Assembly (NCBI GenBank): GCA_900299075.1
Contig: OMIK01000035.1
Coordinates: 1 to 64,000 of the forward strand
Reading direction: 5' to 3'
Source: Chlorobi bacterium Chlorobi_1
GTDB lineage: Bacteria > Bacteroidota > Chlorobiia > Chlorobiales > Chlorobiaceae
DNA length: 64,000 nt
Shown here piece after piece: positions 38,855 to 52,006 of the stretch. The first letter of the stretch is position 1; each line of letters starts with the position of its first letter. A model generated the notes under the pieces. That model did not search any database. It saw nothing but the letters and a program-made list of their open reading frames with translations, and had not been told where the DNA came from. A program made the translations under genes and the position numbers.

Positions 38855-40642
38855 TTATTTCACCAGCACCTCGACGGGGTCGATGGCGAGGATCTGCGGC
38901 CGCTCCTGGCGAAGCAGGAACCGGGCGGTCGCCGAACCAGGCAGCGAACGGCCGAGGGGCAGCGCCCCTTTCAGGTAGCCCTCCGCAATCCGTCCTGCCA
39001 GGGCCGACACGGAGGAGTTGCCCTCCGTGAGGTAGTCGACCAGGCTCTTCTGCGCCGGAAGGTAGAGCATGCCCGGCCGCTTCGAGGTATCCATTCGGGC
39101 GAGCCTCTGCGCGACCCTTACCGCGTCGTCGAGCCCCCCGATCTGATCGACGAGGCCGACCTCGAGCGCTCGCCTGCCGGTCCAGACCCTGCCGCCGGCC
39201 ACCGCATCGACCCGGTCGAAGGGCATCCGCCTCCGTGCGGCGACCTTGCCGACGAAGTCGCGGTAGATCCAGCCGGAGGTTTCGTCGAACTTCCTGAAGG
39301 CGGCCTCGTCGAGCGGCTTGAAGGGGGTGTTCGCATCGGCGTACCTGCCCCTGGTGAGCGCCTCGCGATTCAGCCCGGTACGCTTCAGGAGGCCGCTGAG
39401 GTCAGGCTTGAGCGAGAAGACGCCGATCGACCCGGTCACGGTCATCGGCTCGGCAAGGATCCTGTCCGCACCGAGGGCCACCATGTAGCCGCCTGATGCG
39501 GCGACGCCCGACATCGAGGCCACGACCGGCTTGATCTTCCGTGCGGCGTCGAGCATTTCGAGCATGTTCGCGGCGGCCACCGCCTCGCCGCCGGGGCTGT
39601 CGATCCTCAGCACGATCGCCTTGACCTCGCGGTCGTCGAGGGCCGCCTGGAGCGCATGCTTGAGGGTTCCCTCGTCGATCCCCTCCCCTTCGGCCATCCC
39701 CTCGAGCCCGCCGGAGCTTATGGGGCCAACGACGTTGATCACGGCGACCTTCCCGCCCTTGCCGCCGGCGTTCATGCCGCCGGTGGCCTGGAGATAGCTG
39801 CGGCCGCCGACGAAGAGTTCGGATGCCTTCGCACCGTAGCGCTTCTCGTACTCCTTTTCGAGCTTCCAGGAGCTGGAGACCCGGTCCACGAGCTTCCATG
39901 CGAGCGCACGCCCGGGAGTGAGCACCGCAACCGAGTCGACGATGCCCGCGAAGGCCGCCCGGCCAACCCCGCGCCGGGCGGAGACGTAGCCGAGGTAGTC
40001 GTCCCACGCCGCATCGAGCAGCCCCGAGAGCTCTTCTCGCGACTCGGGGGTCGAGGAGCCCCTGGTGAAGGGTTCGACGGCGCTCTTGTACTTTTTCCAC
40101 TGCGATGCCTGGAAGCCGATCCCGACCTTGCCGAGCGGCCCTGCGAAGTAGAAGGTCTCCGCCTTCAGGCCGTCGAGCAGCAGCCATGAGCCCTGCTGCA
40201 CCACCACCGAATCACAGGCAACGGCCAGCAGGTAGTCCTTGTCCTCGGGCGACCGGAGGAAAGCGGTCACCCGCTTTCCGGAGGCACGAAGGGCCTCGAT
40301 GGAACGCCGGAGCTGGCCGATCTTCGCCGACGGGGCCGTCAACCCGTCGATCTCGAGCAGCACGGAGCGCACCCGAGCGTCGCTCCGCGCGCGGTCCATG
40401 ACGGTCGTCAGCTCCTGGAGCGACAGCTCCTGCCGGCTGCCGCCCGACGGGAACGGCAGCTGGCCTGCCGGGCGTTCGTCGACCTGGCCTGAGACGGGCA
40501 GGCGGAGCACGAAACGGTCGGGGAGGCGGTTGCCCCACGCGGAGATCGCCCATGCGGCGACGAGGATGAGGAAGGGGGCGGCAAGGAGGGAGAGGCATCC
40601 GGTGAGGAGGCAGCCGCCGCGCCTCTTTTTCTGCAGGTTCAT
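38855..40642 (-). CDS. sppA: Signal peptide peptidase SppA, 67-kDa type
   Basis: SppA is an inner-membrane serine protease (family S49) that degrades cleaved signal peptides. The 595-residue chain has an N-terminal membrane anchor (GCLSLLAAPFLILVAAWAI) and two tandem S49 domains, as in the long form. The nucleophile Ser is in SGVAASGGYMVALG in the C-terminal domain, MTVTGSIGVFSLKPD follows, and the general-base Lys lies in the N-terminal domain, probably in LLLDGLKAETFYFAGPLG. The substrate-site VVLRIDSPGGEAVAA-like segment (IVLRIDSPGGEA) is clear. It precedes the oppF-like gene in transcription after a 22-base gap from that gene. Confidence 0.93.
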   Translation of the reverse strand: MNLQKKRRGGCLLTGCLSLLAAPFLILVAAWAISAWGNRLPDRFVLRLPVSGQVDERPAGQLPFPSGGSRQELSLQELTTVMDRARSDARVRSVLLEIDGLTAPSAKIGQLRRSIEALRASGKRVTAFLRSPEDKDYLLAVACDSVVVQQGSWLLLDGLKAETFYFAGPLGKVGIGFQASQWKKYKSAVEPFTRGSSTPESREELSGLLDAAWDDYLGYVSARRGVGRAAFAGIVDSVAVLTPGRALAWKLVDRVSSSWKLEKEYEKRYGAKASELFVGGRSYLQATGGMNAGGKGGKVAVINVVGPISSGGLEGMAEGEGIDEGTLKHALQAALDDREVKAIVLRIDSPGGEAVAAANMLEMLDAARKIKPVVASMSGVAASGGYMVALGADRILAEPMTVTGSIGVFSLKPDLSGLLKRTGLNREALTRGRYADANTPFKPLDEAAFRKFDETSGWIYRDFVGKVAARRRMPFDRVDAVAGGRVWTGRRALEVGLVDQIGGLDDAVRVAQRLARMDTSKRPGMLYLPAQKSLVDYLTEGNSSVSALAGRIAEGYLKGALPLGRSLPGSATARFLLRQERPQILAIDPVEVLVK

Positions 40643-40664
40643 GGTCTCGGGTCGCGGTAACGGT

Positions 40665-41672
<1,008 letters not shown>

Positions 41673-41683
41673 ATCTGCCGCTT

Positions 41684-41711
41684 TTGCTATACTATGCTCT
41701 ACTAATATAAA
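41684..41711 (+). promoter_or_regulatory. Candidate sigma70-type promoter of rsmI-panC
   Basis: TTGCTA (41684-41689) and TATAAA (41706-41711) are separated by 16 bases in the divergent gap before rsmI, with AT-rich sequence around the second box. Consensus match only. Confidence 0.5.
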
Positions 41712-41769
41712 AGCTTAATCCGCCAAACAAAGGCGCCCCGAAGGCGAACCGGGAGAGTACCGGAACATT

Positions 41770-42501
41770 TTGAGCACCCGCACCCAACATCAGGGCACGC
41801 TGTACGTCGTGGCCACCCCGCTCGGGAACCTCGACGACATGACCTACCGGGCCGTCACCACCCTCCGCGAGGCCGGCGCGATCGCCTGCGAAGACACCCG
41901 CCGCACCTCGATCCTCCTGAAGCACTTCGGCATCCAGGGCAAGAGGCTCGTCAGCTACCACAGCTTCAACGAAGCGCGCGCGGTCCAGCAGGTCACGGCG
42001 CTCCTCGAGGAGGGGACCGACGTGGCGATGGTCACCGACGCCGGCACCCCCGGCATCAGCGACCCCGGCTACAGCATGGCCAACGCCCTGCACACGCAGG
42101 GTTTCGCCGTCATCCCGGTCCCCGGGGCGAGCGCCCTGACGGCCGCCCTGTCGGTCTGCCCGCTCCCCATCAGCAGCTTCTTCTTCGCGGGCTTCCTTCC
42201 CCACAAGAAGGGGCGGAAGAGCCGCATGGAGTACCTCGCCTCCCTCGGGAGCACGGTCGTGCTCTACGAGTCGCCCCACCGCATCGTCAGGCTCCTCGAA
42301 GAGGTGCGCGAGCACCTGCCCGGAGCGGAGGTGTTCATCGCACGCGAGATCACCAAGCTCCACGAGGAGTATGTCAGCGGCACCCCGGAAGAGCTGATCG
42401 GGAAATTCTCGAACGGACAGGTCCGCGGGGAGTTCGTCGTGGTGGTCCATCCGGGCGGAAAACGTTCAAAACAGCAGCAGGAACATGCAGATCATCACTG
42501 A
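41770..42501 (+). CDS. rsmI: 16S rRNA (cytidine(1402)-2'-O)-methyltransferase
   Basis: RsmI 2'-O-methylates C1402 in the ribosomal P site. The tetrapyrrole-methylase fold is shown by [69 protein letters not shown] and the C-terminal [13 protein letters not shown]. At 243 residues it is somewhat shorter than many RsmI proteins, missing the final C-terminal domain. The start is a TTG at 41770, as no ATG lies near the conserved N-terminus. It overlaps panC by 17 bases. Confidence 0.93.
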   Translation: MSTRTQHQGTLYVVATPLGNLDDMTYRAVTTLREAGAIACEDTRRTSILLKHFGIQGKRLVSYHSFNEARAVQQVTALLEEGTDVAMVTDAGTPGISDPGYSMANALHTQGFAVIPVPGASALTAALSVCPLPISSFFFAGFLPHKKGRKSRMEYLASLGSTVVLYESPHRIVRLLEEVREHLPGAEVFIAREITKLHEEYVSGTPEELIGKFSNGQVRGEFVVVVHPGGKRSKQQQEHADHH

Positions 42502-43342
42502 TCCCGCCGAGATGCAGGCGATCGCCGAACGCCTCCGGCTCCAGCGGCAGTTCATCGGCGTCGTCATGACCATGGGGGCGCTGCACGAAGGGCACCTGAG
42601 CCTCGTCCGGCTGGCGCAGCGGCGTGCGGGCATCGTGATCATGACCATCTTCGTCAACCCGATGCAGTTCGGCCCTGAAGAGGATTACGAGCGCTACCCG
42701 CGCCCGTTCGAGCAGGATGCCGCCCTGGCCCGCTCCGCCGGCGTGGACTACCTCTTCGCGCCCGAACAGGGGCTGATGTACCCCGAGGGGTTCAGGTGCA
42801 CCGTCGATCCCGGCCCGATGGCCGAACGTTTCGAGGGCACCGTGCGGCCGGGTCACTTCAGGGGGGTCGCCACGGTGGTGCTGAAGCTGCTCAACATCAC
42901 GAAGGCGCACCTCGCGGTCTTCGGCGAGAAGGATGCCCAGCAGCTCGCCATCATCAGGAGGGTCGCCGCCGACATGAACGTCGACACGAAGATCGAGGCG
43001 GCACCGATCTCGCGCGAGCCGGACGGGCTCGCGGCCAGCTCGAGGAACATCTACCTCTCCCCGGAAGAGCGGGAGCGGGCCACCGCGCTCCACCGCGCGA
43101 TCCGCCACGCGGAACAGGAGACCGGCCGCGGCCGGAGGGACCTTGCCGCCATCGCGAAGGAGGGGCTGGCGATCGTCACCTCCGCGCCCGGTTCGAAGCC
43201 GGACTACCTCTGCTTCGTCGACGACGGCACCTTCGACCCGGTCGACACGGCGCTGCCGGGCAGGAGCTACCGCCTCGTCATGGCGGTCCGCTTCGGCACG
43301 ACGAGGCTGATCGACAACTGGAGGTTCGATTGCGGGGAGTGA
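42485..43342 (+). CDS. panC: Pantothenate synthetase
   Basis: PanC joins pantoate and beta-alanine with ATP, the last step of pantothenate synthesis. The 285-residue product has the HIGH-like [31 protein letters not shown], the [12 protein letters not shown] segment, and the KMSKS-like [16 protein letters not shown]. The start ATG at 42485 overlaps the end of rsmI by 17 bases, so the genes are probably coupled. No panB or panD is visible in the window. Confidence 0.95.
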   Translation: MQIITDPAEMQAIAERLRLQRQFIGVVMTMGALHEGHLSLVRLAQRRAGIVIMTIFVNPMQFGPEEDYERYPRPFEQDAALARSAGVDYLFAPEQGLMYPEGFRCTVDPGPMAERFEGTVRPGHFRGVATVVLKLLNITKAHLAVFGEKDAQQLAIIRRVAADMNVDTKIEAAPISREPDGLAASSRNIYLSPEERERATALHRAIRHAEQETGRGRRDLAAIAKEGLAIVTSAPGSKPDYLCFVDDGTFDPVDTALPGRSYRLVMAVRFGTTRLIDNWRFDCGE

Positions 43343-43357
43343 AGAGGGAACGGAACT

Positions 43358-43490
43358 GAAAGGACTACAGGGAGATCAGGGACACCAGTGTTGAACCGCA
43401 AAGGGTCCATTCCCGACCCAGTCACCCGTCACCTGCTGCACATCACGTAAAAGCTTCATGCGCTCCCTGCTGTCCCTGCCGTCCTTTTCT
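43358..43490. repeat. Strand-asymmetric imperfect intergenic palindrome (copy 3)
   Basis: Left arm GAAAGGACTACAGGGA plus GATCAGGGA (43358-43382) matches, as reverse complement, the right arm TCCCTGCTGTCCCTGCCGTCC (about 43464-43484). It occupies the first half of the 312-base gap between panC and pnp. The rest of the gap holds an AT-rich TATTATATTATAGG stretch (43517-43530) that may be part of the pnp promoter. Confidence 0.4.
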
Positions 43491-43654
43491 TTCGAGAGCT
43501 CGCGTACGAAATTTTGTATTATATTATAGGACTTGTAAAATTCGATATCGTCACGACCACGACCGGCATTCACCTCTTGACCACTGCAGCCCCGCTGCAG
43601 CAGCTCGAAAGATCCACCGGAAAGGTTTTTCATCACTAACCTCAACAGATTTCC

Positions 43655-45850
43655 ATGTTTATCAGAAAAGAAATCGATCTCGGGCACGGTAAGACCATTT
43701 CGATCGAAACCGGCAAGATGGCCAAGCAGGCCGACGGCGCAACCGTGGTCCGCATGGGCGACACCATGGTCATCGCGACCGTCGTTTCCAGCAAGAAGAC
43801 CCCTTCGGTCAACCAGGACTTCTTCCCCCTCCAGGTAGAGTACCGCGAGAAGTACTACGCCGCGGGCAAATTCCCCGGCGGCTTCTTCAAACGCGAGGCG
43901 CGCCCCTCGGAAAAGGAGATCCTCTCCGCCCGCCTCATCGACCGCGCACTGCGCCCCCTCTTCCCTGACGGCTACTACCACGAGACCCAGGTCATCATCA
44001 ACGTCATCTCCAGCGACCAGCAGAACGACGCCGACGTGCTCGGCGGCCTGGCGGCATCGGCGGCCATCATGGTATCCGACATCCCCTTCGCCAACGCCAT
44101 GTCCGAAGTCCGCGTCGGCAGGGTGAACGGCATGTTCGTCATCAACCCGACCATCGTCGAGCTCGAAGGCAGCGACCTCGACATCTCCATCGGCGGCACC
44201 GCCGACACCATCTGCATGCTCGAGGGCGAGATGCAGGAGATCTCCGAAGCGGAGATGCTCGAAGCGATCCGTTTCGGCCACGATGCCATCAAAAAGCTCT
44301 GCGCGCTCCAGAACGAGCTGGCCGCTGACGTGGCCAGGCCCAAGCGCGCCTTCACTCCGCTGCAGATTCCGGCCGAACTCCGCGACTATGTCAAGGCCGC
44401 CTGCGAAACCAGCCTGAAGGAGCTCGCCTACAAGCCGCTCGCCAAGGAGGAGCGCGCCGAACAGACCAAAGAGATCTATGGCGAAACCGTCCGGAAGGCC
44501 ATCGAGCACTTCAGCGCCGCCATCAGCGGCGAAGCGCTTGCCGCCGATCAGTCCAGGGCGCTCTGCACCAACGAGCACATCATCGAGGAGGAGATCCACT
44601 CCATCGAAAAGAAGGTGATGCGCCGCATGATCCTCGATGACGGCAAGCGGCTCGACGGCAGGAACCTCGACCAGGTCCGCCCCATCTCCATCGACCTCGG
44701 CCTGCTTCCCAGGGCCCACGGCTCGGCCCTCTTCACCAGGGGCGAGACCCAGGCGCTCGTCTCCCTCACCCTCGGCACGAAGAAAGACGCCCAGTCGGTC
44801 GACACCCTTACCGACGACAAGGACAAGCGCTTCATGCTGCACTACAACTTCCCGCCCTTCTCGGTCGGTGAAGTCGGCAGGCTCGGCTCGACCGGCCGGC
44901 GCGAAATCGGCCACGGCAACCTTGCCGAGCGCGCCATCAAGATGGTAATGCCGGAGGAGCAGGAGTTCCCGTACACCGTCCGCATCGTCTCCGAGATCCT
45001 CGAGTCGAACGGCTCTTCGTCGATGGCCTCCGTATGCGGCGGCACCCTCGCCCTCATGGACGGCGGCGTCCCGCTGCGCAAACCGGTCTCGGGCATCGCC
45101 ATGGGGCTCATCAAGGACGGCGACGAATACGCGGTGCTCTCCGATATCCTCGGCAACGAGGACCATCTCGGCGACATGGACTTCAAGGTGACCGGCACGC
45201 GTGACGGCATCACCGCCTGCCAGATGGACATCAAGATCGACGGCCTCGACTACCACATCCTCGAGAACGCCCTCGAGCAGGCACGCAGGGGCCGCCTGCA
45301 CATCCTCGACGTCATGGCCGGGTCGATCGACGTCCCGCGCGAGGATATCGGCAAGTACGCACCGCGCCTCACCTCGATCCAGATCCCGGTGGATGCCATC
45401 GGCCTGGTGATCGGCAAGGGCGGCGAGACCATCCGCAGCATCACCGAGGAGACCGGCGCCGAAATCAACATCGAAGACGACGGCACGGTGACCATCGCCT
45501 GCAACAGCCCCGAGGGCACCAAGGCAGCCGTGGAGACCATCAAGACCCTCATCGCCAAGCCCGAGGTCGGCACGATCTACATGGGCAAGGTGCGCGACAT
45601 CCGCGACGAGCTCGGCGCCTTCGTCGAGTTCCTGCCGAAGACCGACGGCCTGGTGCACATTTCGGAGATCGCCCGCGAGCGCATCGCCAAGGTCAGCGAC
45701 GTCCTGAAGGTCGGCGAGCGCATCAAGGTCAAGCTGATCGAGGTCCGCAAGGATCCGCGCACCGGCAAGACCAAGTTCGCCCTCTCCATCAAGGCGCTGC
45801 TCGACTCCGACGGCGGCCAGAACGGCAGCAATCCCGCCCAGCAGGGTTGA
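43655..45850 (+). CDS. pnp: Polyribonucleotide nucleotidyltransferase
   Basis: PNPase degrades RNA 3' to 5' by phosphorolysis and is the core of the degradosome. The 731-residue chain shows two RNase PH domains (first [20 protein letters not shown], second [19 protein letters not shown] with [20 protein letters not shown]), then a KH domain with [15 protein letters not shown], and a C-terminal S1 domain with [18 protein letters not shown]. The ATG at 43655 starts [13 protein letters not shown] strong terminator follows. The long leader could allow autoregulation, as known for other pnp genes. Confidence 0.97.
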   Translation: MFIRKEIDLGHGKTISIETGKMAKQADGATVVRMGDTMVIATVVSSKKTPSVNQDFFPLQVEYREKYYAAGKFPGGFFKREARPSEKEILSARLIDRALRPLFPDGYYHETQVIINVISSDQQNDADVLGGLAASAAIMVSDIPFANAMSEVRVGRVNGMFVINPTIVELEGSDLDISIGGTADTICMLEGEMQEISEAEMLEAIRFGHDAIKKLCALQNELAADVARPKRAFTPLQIPAELRDYVKAACETSLKELAYKPLAKEERAEQTKEIYGETVRKAIEHFSAAISGEALAADQSRALCTNEHIIEEEIHSIEKKVMRRMILDDGKRLDGRNLDQVRPISIDLGLLPRAHGSALFTRGETQALVSLTLGTKKDAQSVDTLTDDKDKRFMLHYNFPPFSVGEVGRLGSTGRREIGHGNLAERAIKMVMPEEQEFPYTVRIVSEILESNGSSSMASVCGGTLALMDGGVPLRKPVSGIAMGLIKDGDEYAVLSDILGNEDHLGDMDFKVTGTRDGITACQMDIKIDGLDYHILENALEQARRGRLHILDVMAGSIDVPREDIGKYAPRLTSIQIPVDAIGLVIGKGGETIRSITEETGAEINIEDDGTVTIACNSPEGTKAAVETIKTLIAKPEVGTIYMGKVRDIRDELGAFVEFLPKTDGLVHISEIARERIAKVSDVLKVGERIKVKLIEVRKDPRTGKTKFALSIKALLDSDGGQNGSNPAQQG

Positions 45851-45869
45851 GGCAACCGGAACGATAACC

Positions 45870-45913
45870 AAGGCAGTGCAGGCGACAAAAAAGGCCTGCA
45901 CTGCCTTTTTTTG
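45870..45913. terminator. Intrinsic terminator after pnp
   Basis: A perfect 14-bp stem (AAGGCAGTGCAGGC at 45870-45883, GCCTGCACTGCCTT at 45894-45907) with a 10-base loop ends in a T tract running to 45912. Confidence 0.9.
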
Positions 45914-45982
45914 TTACATTCGCCAGGCCGGATTATCTTCCGGCACATATTTGGGACCCCATACCGAAACCGACCACCGACC

Positions 45983-48403
45983 ATGAGGTACGACTTTTCA
46001 GCGATCGAGAGGAAATGGCAGGCCCGCTGGGCCGCCGACGAGACCTTTGCCACCGGCACCGACCCGGACAAACCGAAATACTACGTGCTCGACATGTTCC
46101 CCTACCCGAGCGGTTCGGGCCTGCATGTCGGCCACCTCGAGGGCTACACGGCGACCGACATCATCGCCCGCTACAAGCGCAGCCGCGGCTTCAACGTGCT
46201 GCACCCGATGGGCTGGGACGCCTTCGGCCTGCCGGCAGAACAGTTCGCCATCAGGACAGGCACCCACCCGCGCCTGACCACCGAGAAGAACGTCGCGAGC
46301 TTCCGCGAGACCCTGAAGAGCATGGGCTTCTCCTACGACTGGAACCGCGAGGTCAACACCACCGACCCCGGCTACTTCAAGTGGACGCAGTGGATCTTCC
46401 TGAAGCTCTACGAGATGGGGCTGGCCTACGTCTCCGAGGTGGATGTCAACTGGTGCGAAGAGCTCAAGGTGGTGCTCGCCAACGAGGAGGTCGACGAGAA
46501 GCTGGCCGACGGCTACACGGTCGTCCGCAAGCCGCTCCGGCAATGGGTGCTGAAGATCACCGCCTACGCCGAACGCCTGATCGAGGACCTCGAAGGGCTC
46601 GACTGGCCAGAGAACGTCAAGCAGATGCAGCGCAACTGGATCGGCCGCTCCGAGGGCGTCGAGATCGACTTCGAACTCCGGTGCCACGGATCGAACCTGA
46701 AGGTCTACACCACCCGCCCCGACACCCTCTTCGGCGCGACCTACCTGGTCATCTCCCCGGAGCATCCGATGGCCGAGAAGCTGGCGATCGCCCAGCAGCT
46801 CGTCGCGGTCAAGGCCTACATCGAGCAGGCGAAGCTCAAGACCGAGCTCGAGCGAACCGGGCTGCAGAAAGAGAAGACCGGGGTCTTCACCGGCTCCTAC
46901 GCCATCAACCCGGCCAACGGCGAAGCCCTGCCGGTCTGGATCTCCGACTTCGTGCTGACCAGCTACGGCACCGGCGCCATCATGTCCGTTCCGGCGCACG
47001 ACAGCCGCGACTGGGAGTTCGCCAAAAAGTTCGGCCTGCCGATCCGCGAGGTGGTCAAGAGCCCGCACGACGTGCAGGAGGAGGTCTTCGAGGGCAAGGA
47101 GAGCGTCAGCGTCAACTCGTCGAACGACGAGGTAAGCATCGACGGCCTGCAATTCGAAACGGCGTTCGACCGCATGGCCACCTGGCTCGAGTCGAAAGGC
47201 AAGGGCAAGCGGAAGGTGAACTACAAGCTCAGGGACTGGGTCTTCAGCCGCCAGCGCTACTGGGGCGAGCCGATCCCGATCAGGCACTACGAGGACGGCT
47301 CGATGCGTCCGGAGCCCTCGCTCCCGCTCACCCTGCCGGAGGTGGAGGCCTACCAGCCGACCTCGACCGGCGAGTCGCCGCTGGCCAACATCGAGGAGTG
47401 GCTCTACGGCACCGACGAGCACGGCCGCTTCCGCCGCGAGACCAACACCATGCCGCAGTGGGCCGGAAGCTGCTGGTACTACCTGCGCTTCATCGATCCG
47501 CAGAACGGCGAGCATGCCGTCGCTCCGGAGAAGGAGCGCTACTGGATGAACGTCGACCTCTACATCGGCGGCGCCGAGCACGCCGTGCTGCACCTGCTCT
47601 ACTCGAGGTTCTGGCACAAGGTGCTCTACGACCTCGGCGTGGTGAGCACGAAGGAGCCCTTCCAGCGCCTCTTCAACCAGGGGATGATCCTGGGAGAGGA
47701 TAACGAGAAGATGTCCAAGTCCCGCGGCAACGTCATTCCCGCCGACCATGTCCTGACCTCCTACGGCGCCGACGCCGTCAGGCTCTACGAGATGTTCCTC
47801 GGGCCGCTCGAGCAGGTCAAGCCGTGGAACACCAACGGCATCGAGGGGATCAGCCGCTTCCTCGGGAAGGTCTGGAGGCTGGTCTACGCCGAAAACGAGG
47901 AGTCCCCGAGGGTCACCGGCGACAGGCCGGCCGACGCGGTGCTGAAGCGCATGCACAAGGCGATCCGCAAGATCGGCGATGATACCGACCTGCTCAAGTT
48001 CAACACGGCCATCTCCGAGATGATGGTGCTGGTCAACGAGCTGCACAAGGCGGGGTGCTACAGCCGCGAGGCGGTCGACACGGTGCTGCTCCTGCTCTCG
48101 CCCTACGCGCCGCACATCACCGAGGAGCTCTGGCAGGCGCTCGGCCACGGCACCTCGATCAGCGGCGCCGCCTGGCCGCTCTTCGACCCGGCGCTCGCCA
48201 AGGACGACGTGCTCACCATCGCCGTACAGGTCAACGGCAAGCTGCGGGGCACCTTCGACGCGCCGGCGCAGGGCACGAAAGAGGAGCTGCTCGCTGCCGC
48301 AAGGCAGGTGGAGAGCGTCGTGAAGTTCCTCGAAGGGATGGCGATCATTAAGGAGATCGTCGTACCCGGCAAGCTGGTCAACTTCGCCGTCAAGCCCCTC
48401 TGA
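45983..48403 (+). CDS. leuS: Leucyl-tRNA synthetase
   Basis: Class I synthetase of 806 residues. The HIGH-type motif is in YPSGSGLHVGHLEGYTATD, the KMSKS motif in EDNEKMSKSRGN, and the editing (CP1) domain includes VYTTRPDTLFGATYLVISP. The tRNA anticodon-binding region near the C-terminus is complete, ending IIKEIVVPGKLVNFAV. The ATG at 45983 gives the typical MRYDFSAIERKWQARW; the open frame continues 24 codons upstream through the terminator region and is not coding. Confidence 0.97.
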   Translation: MRYDFSAIERKWQARWAADETFATGTDPDKPKYYVLDMFPYPSGSGLHVGHLEGYTATDIIARYKRSRGFNVLHPMGWDAFGLPAEQFAIRTGTHPRLTTEKNVASFRETLKSMGFSYDWNREVNTTDPGYFKWTQWIFLKLYEMGLAYVSEVDVNWCEELKVVLANEEVDEKLADGYTVVRKPLRQWVLKITAYAERLIEDLEGLDWPENVKQMQRNWIGRSEGVEIDFELRCHGSNLKVYTTRPDTLFGATYLVISPEHPMAEKLAIAQQLVAVKAYIEQAKLKTELERTGLQKEKTGVFTGSYAINPANGEALPVWISDFVLTSYGTGAIMSVPAHDSRDWEFAKKFGLPIREVVKSPHDVQEEVFEGKESVSVNSSNDEVSIDGLQFETAFDRMATWLESKGKGKRKVNYKLRDWVFSRQRYWGEPIPIRHYEDGSMRPEPSLPLTLPEVEAYQPTSTGESPLANIEEWLYGTDEHGRFRRETNTMPQWAGSCWYYLRFIDPQNGEHAVAPEKERYWMNVDLYIGGAEHAVLHLLYSRFWHKVLYDLGVVSTKEPFQRLFNQGMILGEDNEKMSKSRGNVIPADHVLTSYGADAVRLYEMFLGPLEQVKPWNTNGIEGISRFLGKVWRLVYAENEESPRVTGDRPADAVLKRMHKAIRKIGDDTDLLKFNTAISEMMVLVNELHKAGCYSREAVDTVLLLLSPYAPHITEELWQALGHGTSISGAAWPLFDPALAKDDVLTIAVQVNGKLRGTFDAPAQGTKEELLAAARQVESVVKFLEGMAIIKEIVVPGKLVNFAVKPL

Positions 48404-48491
48404 GAGGGGGCTGACGGCATTCGCCCACAGCAAACGCTCCCTTGTTGGTATCCTTGGTTTTTTTTGCGTAAATTAGGGTTTAACGATCTTG

Positions 48492-48519
48492 AAGGGCCTT
48501 TCAGCCGGGCCCTTTCTTT
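48492..48519 (+). terminator. Probable intrinsic terminator of leuS
   Basis: AAGGGCC (48492-48498) pairs with GGCCCTT (48508-48514) followed by TCTTTC. The T tract is imperfect. It lies 88 bases past the leuS stop. Confidence 0.5.
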
Positions 48520-48555
48520 CATGCTACCGGCTGAAACCATTCGTACGTGAACTAT

Positions 48556-48587
48556 CGCCTCCGGTCTGGAGGGCGGTAATCTTTTTT
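48556..48587 (+). promoter_or_regulatory. Hairpin plus T-run in the acs leader, possible attenuator
   Basis: CGCCTCC (48556-48562) pairs with GGAGGGCG (48568-48575, one bulged G), followed by TAATC and six T (48582-48587), 23 bases before the acs ATG. The position right upstream of the coding region rather than after a gene suggests control of acs, though it could be a second leuS terminator. Confidence 0.4.
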
Positions 48588-48610
48588 CAAAAAACAAACC
48601 CGTGTTACCA

Positions 48611-50566
<1,956 letters not shown>

Positions 50567-50590
50567 GCCCCGCTCCTGCGACGGAAAACG

Positions 50591-50628
50591 AAAAGCGAGG
50601 GCGGCCCAGGTGCCGCCCTCGCTTTTTT
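50591..50628. terminator. Intrinsic terminator after acs
   Basis: AAAAGCGAGGGCGGC (50591-50605) pairs perfectly over 15 bp with 50612-50626, around a 6-base loop, and ends in a T-run to 50627. Confidence 0.9.
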
Positions 50629-50709
50629 CATTCCATCACGCTGGAATGACTCCCCATCGTCGTCCGAAGAAATACGTGATACTTCCGAATAACCTATTCC
50701 TACGACATC

Positions 50710-51198
50710 ATGAACCAGACACTGAAATCCTGGGCAACACCGCTGATCATCGCAACCTTCCTTATCTCCGGCGTCACCGGCCTGCTGCTCTTCTTCCATG
50801 TCGAAGGCGGCCTGGTCAAGCCGGTCCACGAATGGCTGAGCTGGGCGCTCGTGGCGGGCGCCGCCCTGCATACCGCGGCCCACTGGAGGGGCTTCACCAG
50901 CTATTTCACGAAGAAGCCTGCACTTGCGGTCATCGCTGCCGGCGCGCTCGTCGCCGTCGGCTCATTCACGGCACCCGTCAAGGGTGGGCACGGCAACCCC
51001 TTCATGAAAGCCGGCAAGGCCCTGGCGGCAGCCCCGGTAGGAGCCGTCGCCCCGATCGCGAACCTGACGCCCGCCCAGGCGGTCGAGAAGCTTGCCCAGC
51101 GGGGCATACGGGTAGACGACCCTTCCCAGACGGTCAAAGCGATAGCCGCCGCGAACGGGAAAAAGGAGGCCCAAGTGCTGGAAGTTTTACTGGATTGA
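50710..51198 (+). CDS. DUF4405-type membrane protein, probable b-haem binding
   Basis: The 162-residue product has an N-terminal DUF4405-like unit: two membrane helices (PLIIATFLISGVTGLLLFF and WLSWALVAGAALHTAAHW) carrying His30, His40, His54 and His58, the arrangement expected for bis-histidine haem ligation. A third hydrophobic segment (ALAVIAAGALVAVGSF) and a small C-terminal helical domain (LTPAQAVEKLAQRGI) follow. Proteins of this type are seen with electron-transfer modules; no such partner is adjacent. The gene stands alone between acs and tspO. Confidence 0.75.
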   Translation: MNQTLKSWATPLIIATFLISGVTGLLLFFHVEGGLVKPVHEWLSWALVAGAALHTAAHWRGFTSYFTKKPALAVIAAGALVAVGSFTAPVKGGHGNPFMKAGKALAAAPVGAVAPIANLTPAQAVEKLAQRGIRVDDPSQTVKAIAAANGKKEAQVLEVLLD

Positions 51199-51200
51199 AG

Positions 51201-51331
51201 AAGGGGGATATGGGTCCTGTGGGACGGATAGGACCCACAGGACCTATAAGGCTTATACAGACGGGAAGAGATTCCCGTCACATTCTCCCCATACGTCCTA
51301 TACGCCCTATCCCTCCTGTTCCTTCCCCCTT
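51201..51331. repeat. Strand-asymmetric imperfect palindrome (copy 4)
   Basis: The ends are AAGGGGGA (51201-51208) and TCCCCCTT (51324-51331). Inside are a perfect 11-bp inverted repeat GGTCCTGTGGG/CCCACAGGACC (51213-51223, 51234-51244) and CGGGAA/TTCCCG (51262-51277). It fills the convergent gap between the DUF4405 gene and tspO, so it may also terminate both. Confidence 0.5.
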
Positions 51332-51803
51332 AATTCAGCTGCAGGATCGTGAAGTTAAGGTACGACGCGAAGCTCACCCAGCAGAGGTAGGGCACCAGCA
51401 GCCAGGCGGCAGGCTTCGATATCTTGCCGAACTTCACGATCGTGGCCACAATGGCCGACCACAGCACCAGGATCTCGACAAAGCCGGCAAGAGGCGACCG
51501 CAATCCGAAGAACGATGCCGACCAGCCGAGGTTGAGGAGCAGCTGCAGCCCGAACAGCGTCACCCCGCTCCTGACCTCGCGGCGCTCCATCCCGGCGCCG
51601 AGCACCAGCGAAAGCGAGACTCCCATGAGGATGAACAACACCGTCCAGACCGGCGGGAAGAGCCAGTCCGGGGGATTCCAGGAGGGCTTGTGCAGTACCG
51701 TGTAGTACCATGAGCCCTGTACAGGGGTAAAGAGGCTTCCGGCGAAGGCGAAGAGCATGCAGATGACGATGCAGAGCACCAAAGTGAACAGTTTGTTGTT
51801 CAT
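51330..51803 (-). CDS. tspO: TspO/MBR family tryptophan-rich sensory protein
   Basis: TspO homologues are five-helix membrane proteins that bind tetrapyrroles and cholesterol-like ligands; in purple phototrophs TspO tunes photosynthesis genes. The 157-residue product has the family motifs KPSWNPPDWLFPPVWT, LLNLGWSASFFGLRSP and PYLCWVSFASYLNF, and five hydrophobic segments. In an organism making large amounts of bacteriochlorophyll a porphyrin-related role is plausible. It stands alone, with 203 featureless bases upstream before suhB. Confidence 0.9.
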   Translation of the reverse strand: MNNKLFTLVLCIVICMLFAFAGSLFTPVQGSWYYTVLHKPSWNPPDWLFPPVWTVLFILMGVSLSLVLGAGMERREVRSGVTLFGLQLLLNLGWSASFFGLRSPLAGFVEILVLWSAIVATIVKFGKISKPAAWLLVPYLCWVSFASYLNFTILQLN

Positions 51804-52006
51804 GGTTATCCTGGTTTAAGCCGAAGCCCGATGGGGTCCGGGGTTGCGTTGATTACTTCCTCTAATTCATAACGCCTGCGCTTACTGATAATTCCCTGCA
51901 TCAACCGATAAAGAGGCCCGGCACCCGGCCGTCGGGCGGCATCAGTTTCTGCGGAGCAAATGATATATTCCCTGCGCATCCGTCAACAATCTCATCCTGC
52001 AACGAC

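Noticed and set aside
43376-48433. Long antisense frames (841 and 811 codons) over pnp and leuS
   Set aside because: Same cause: GC-biased third positions of real genes leave the opposite strand free of stops. No family features.
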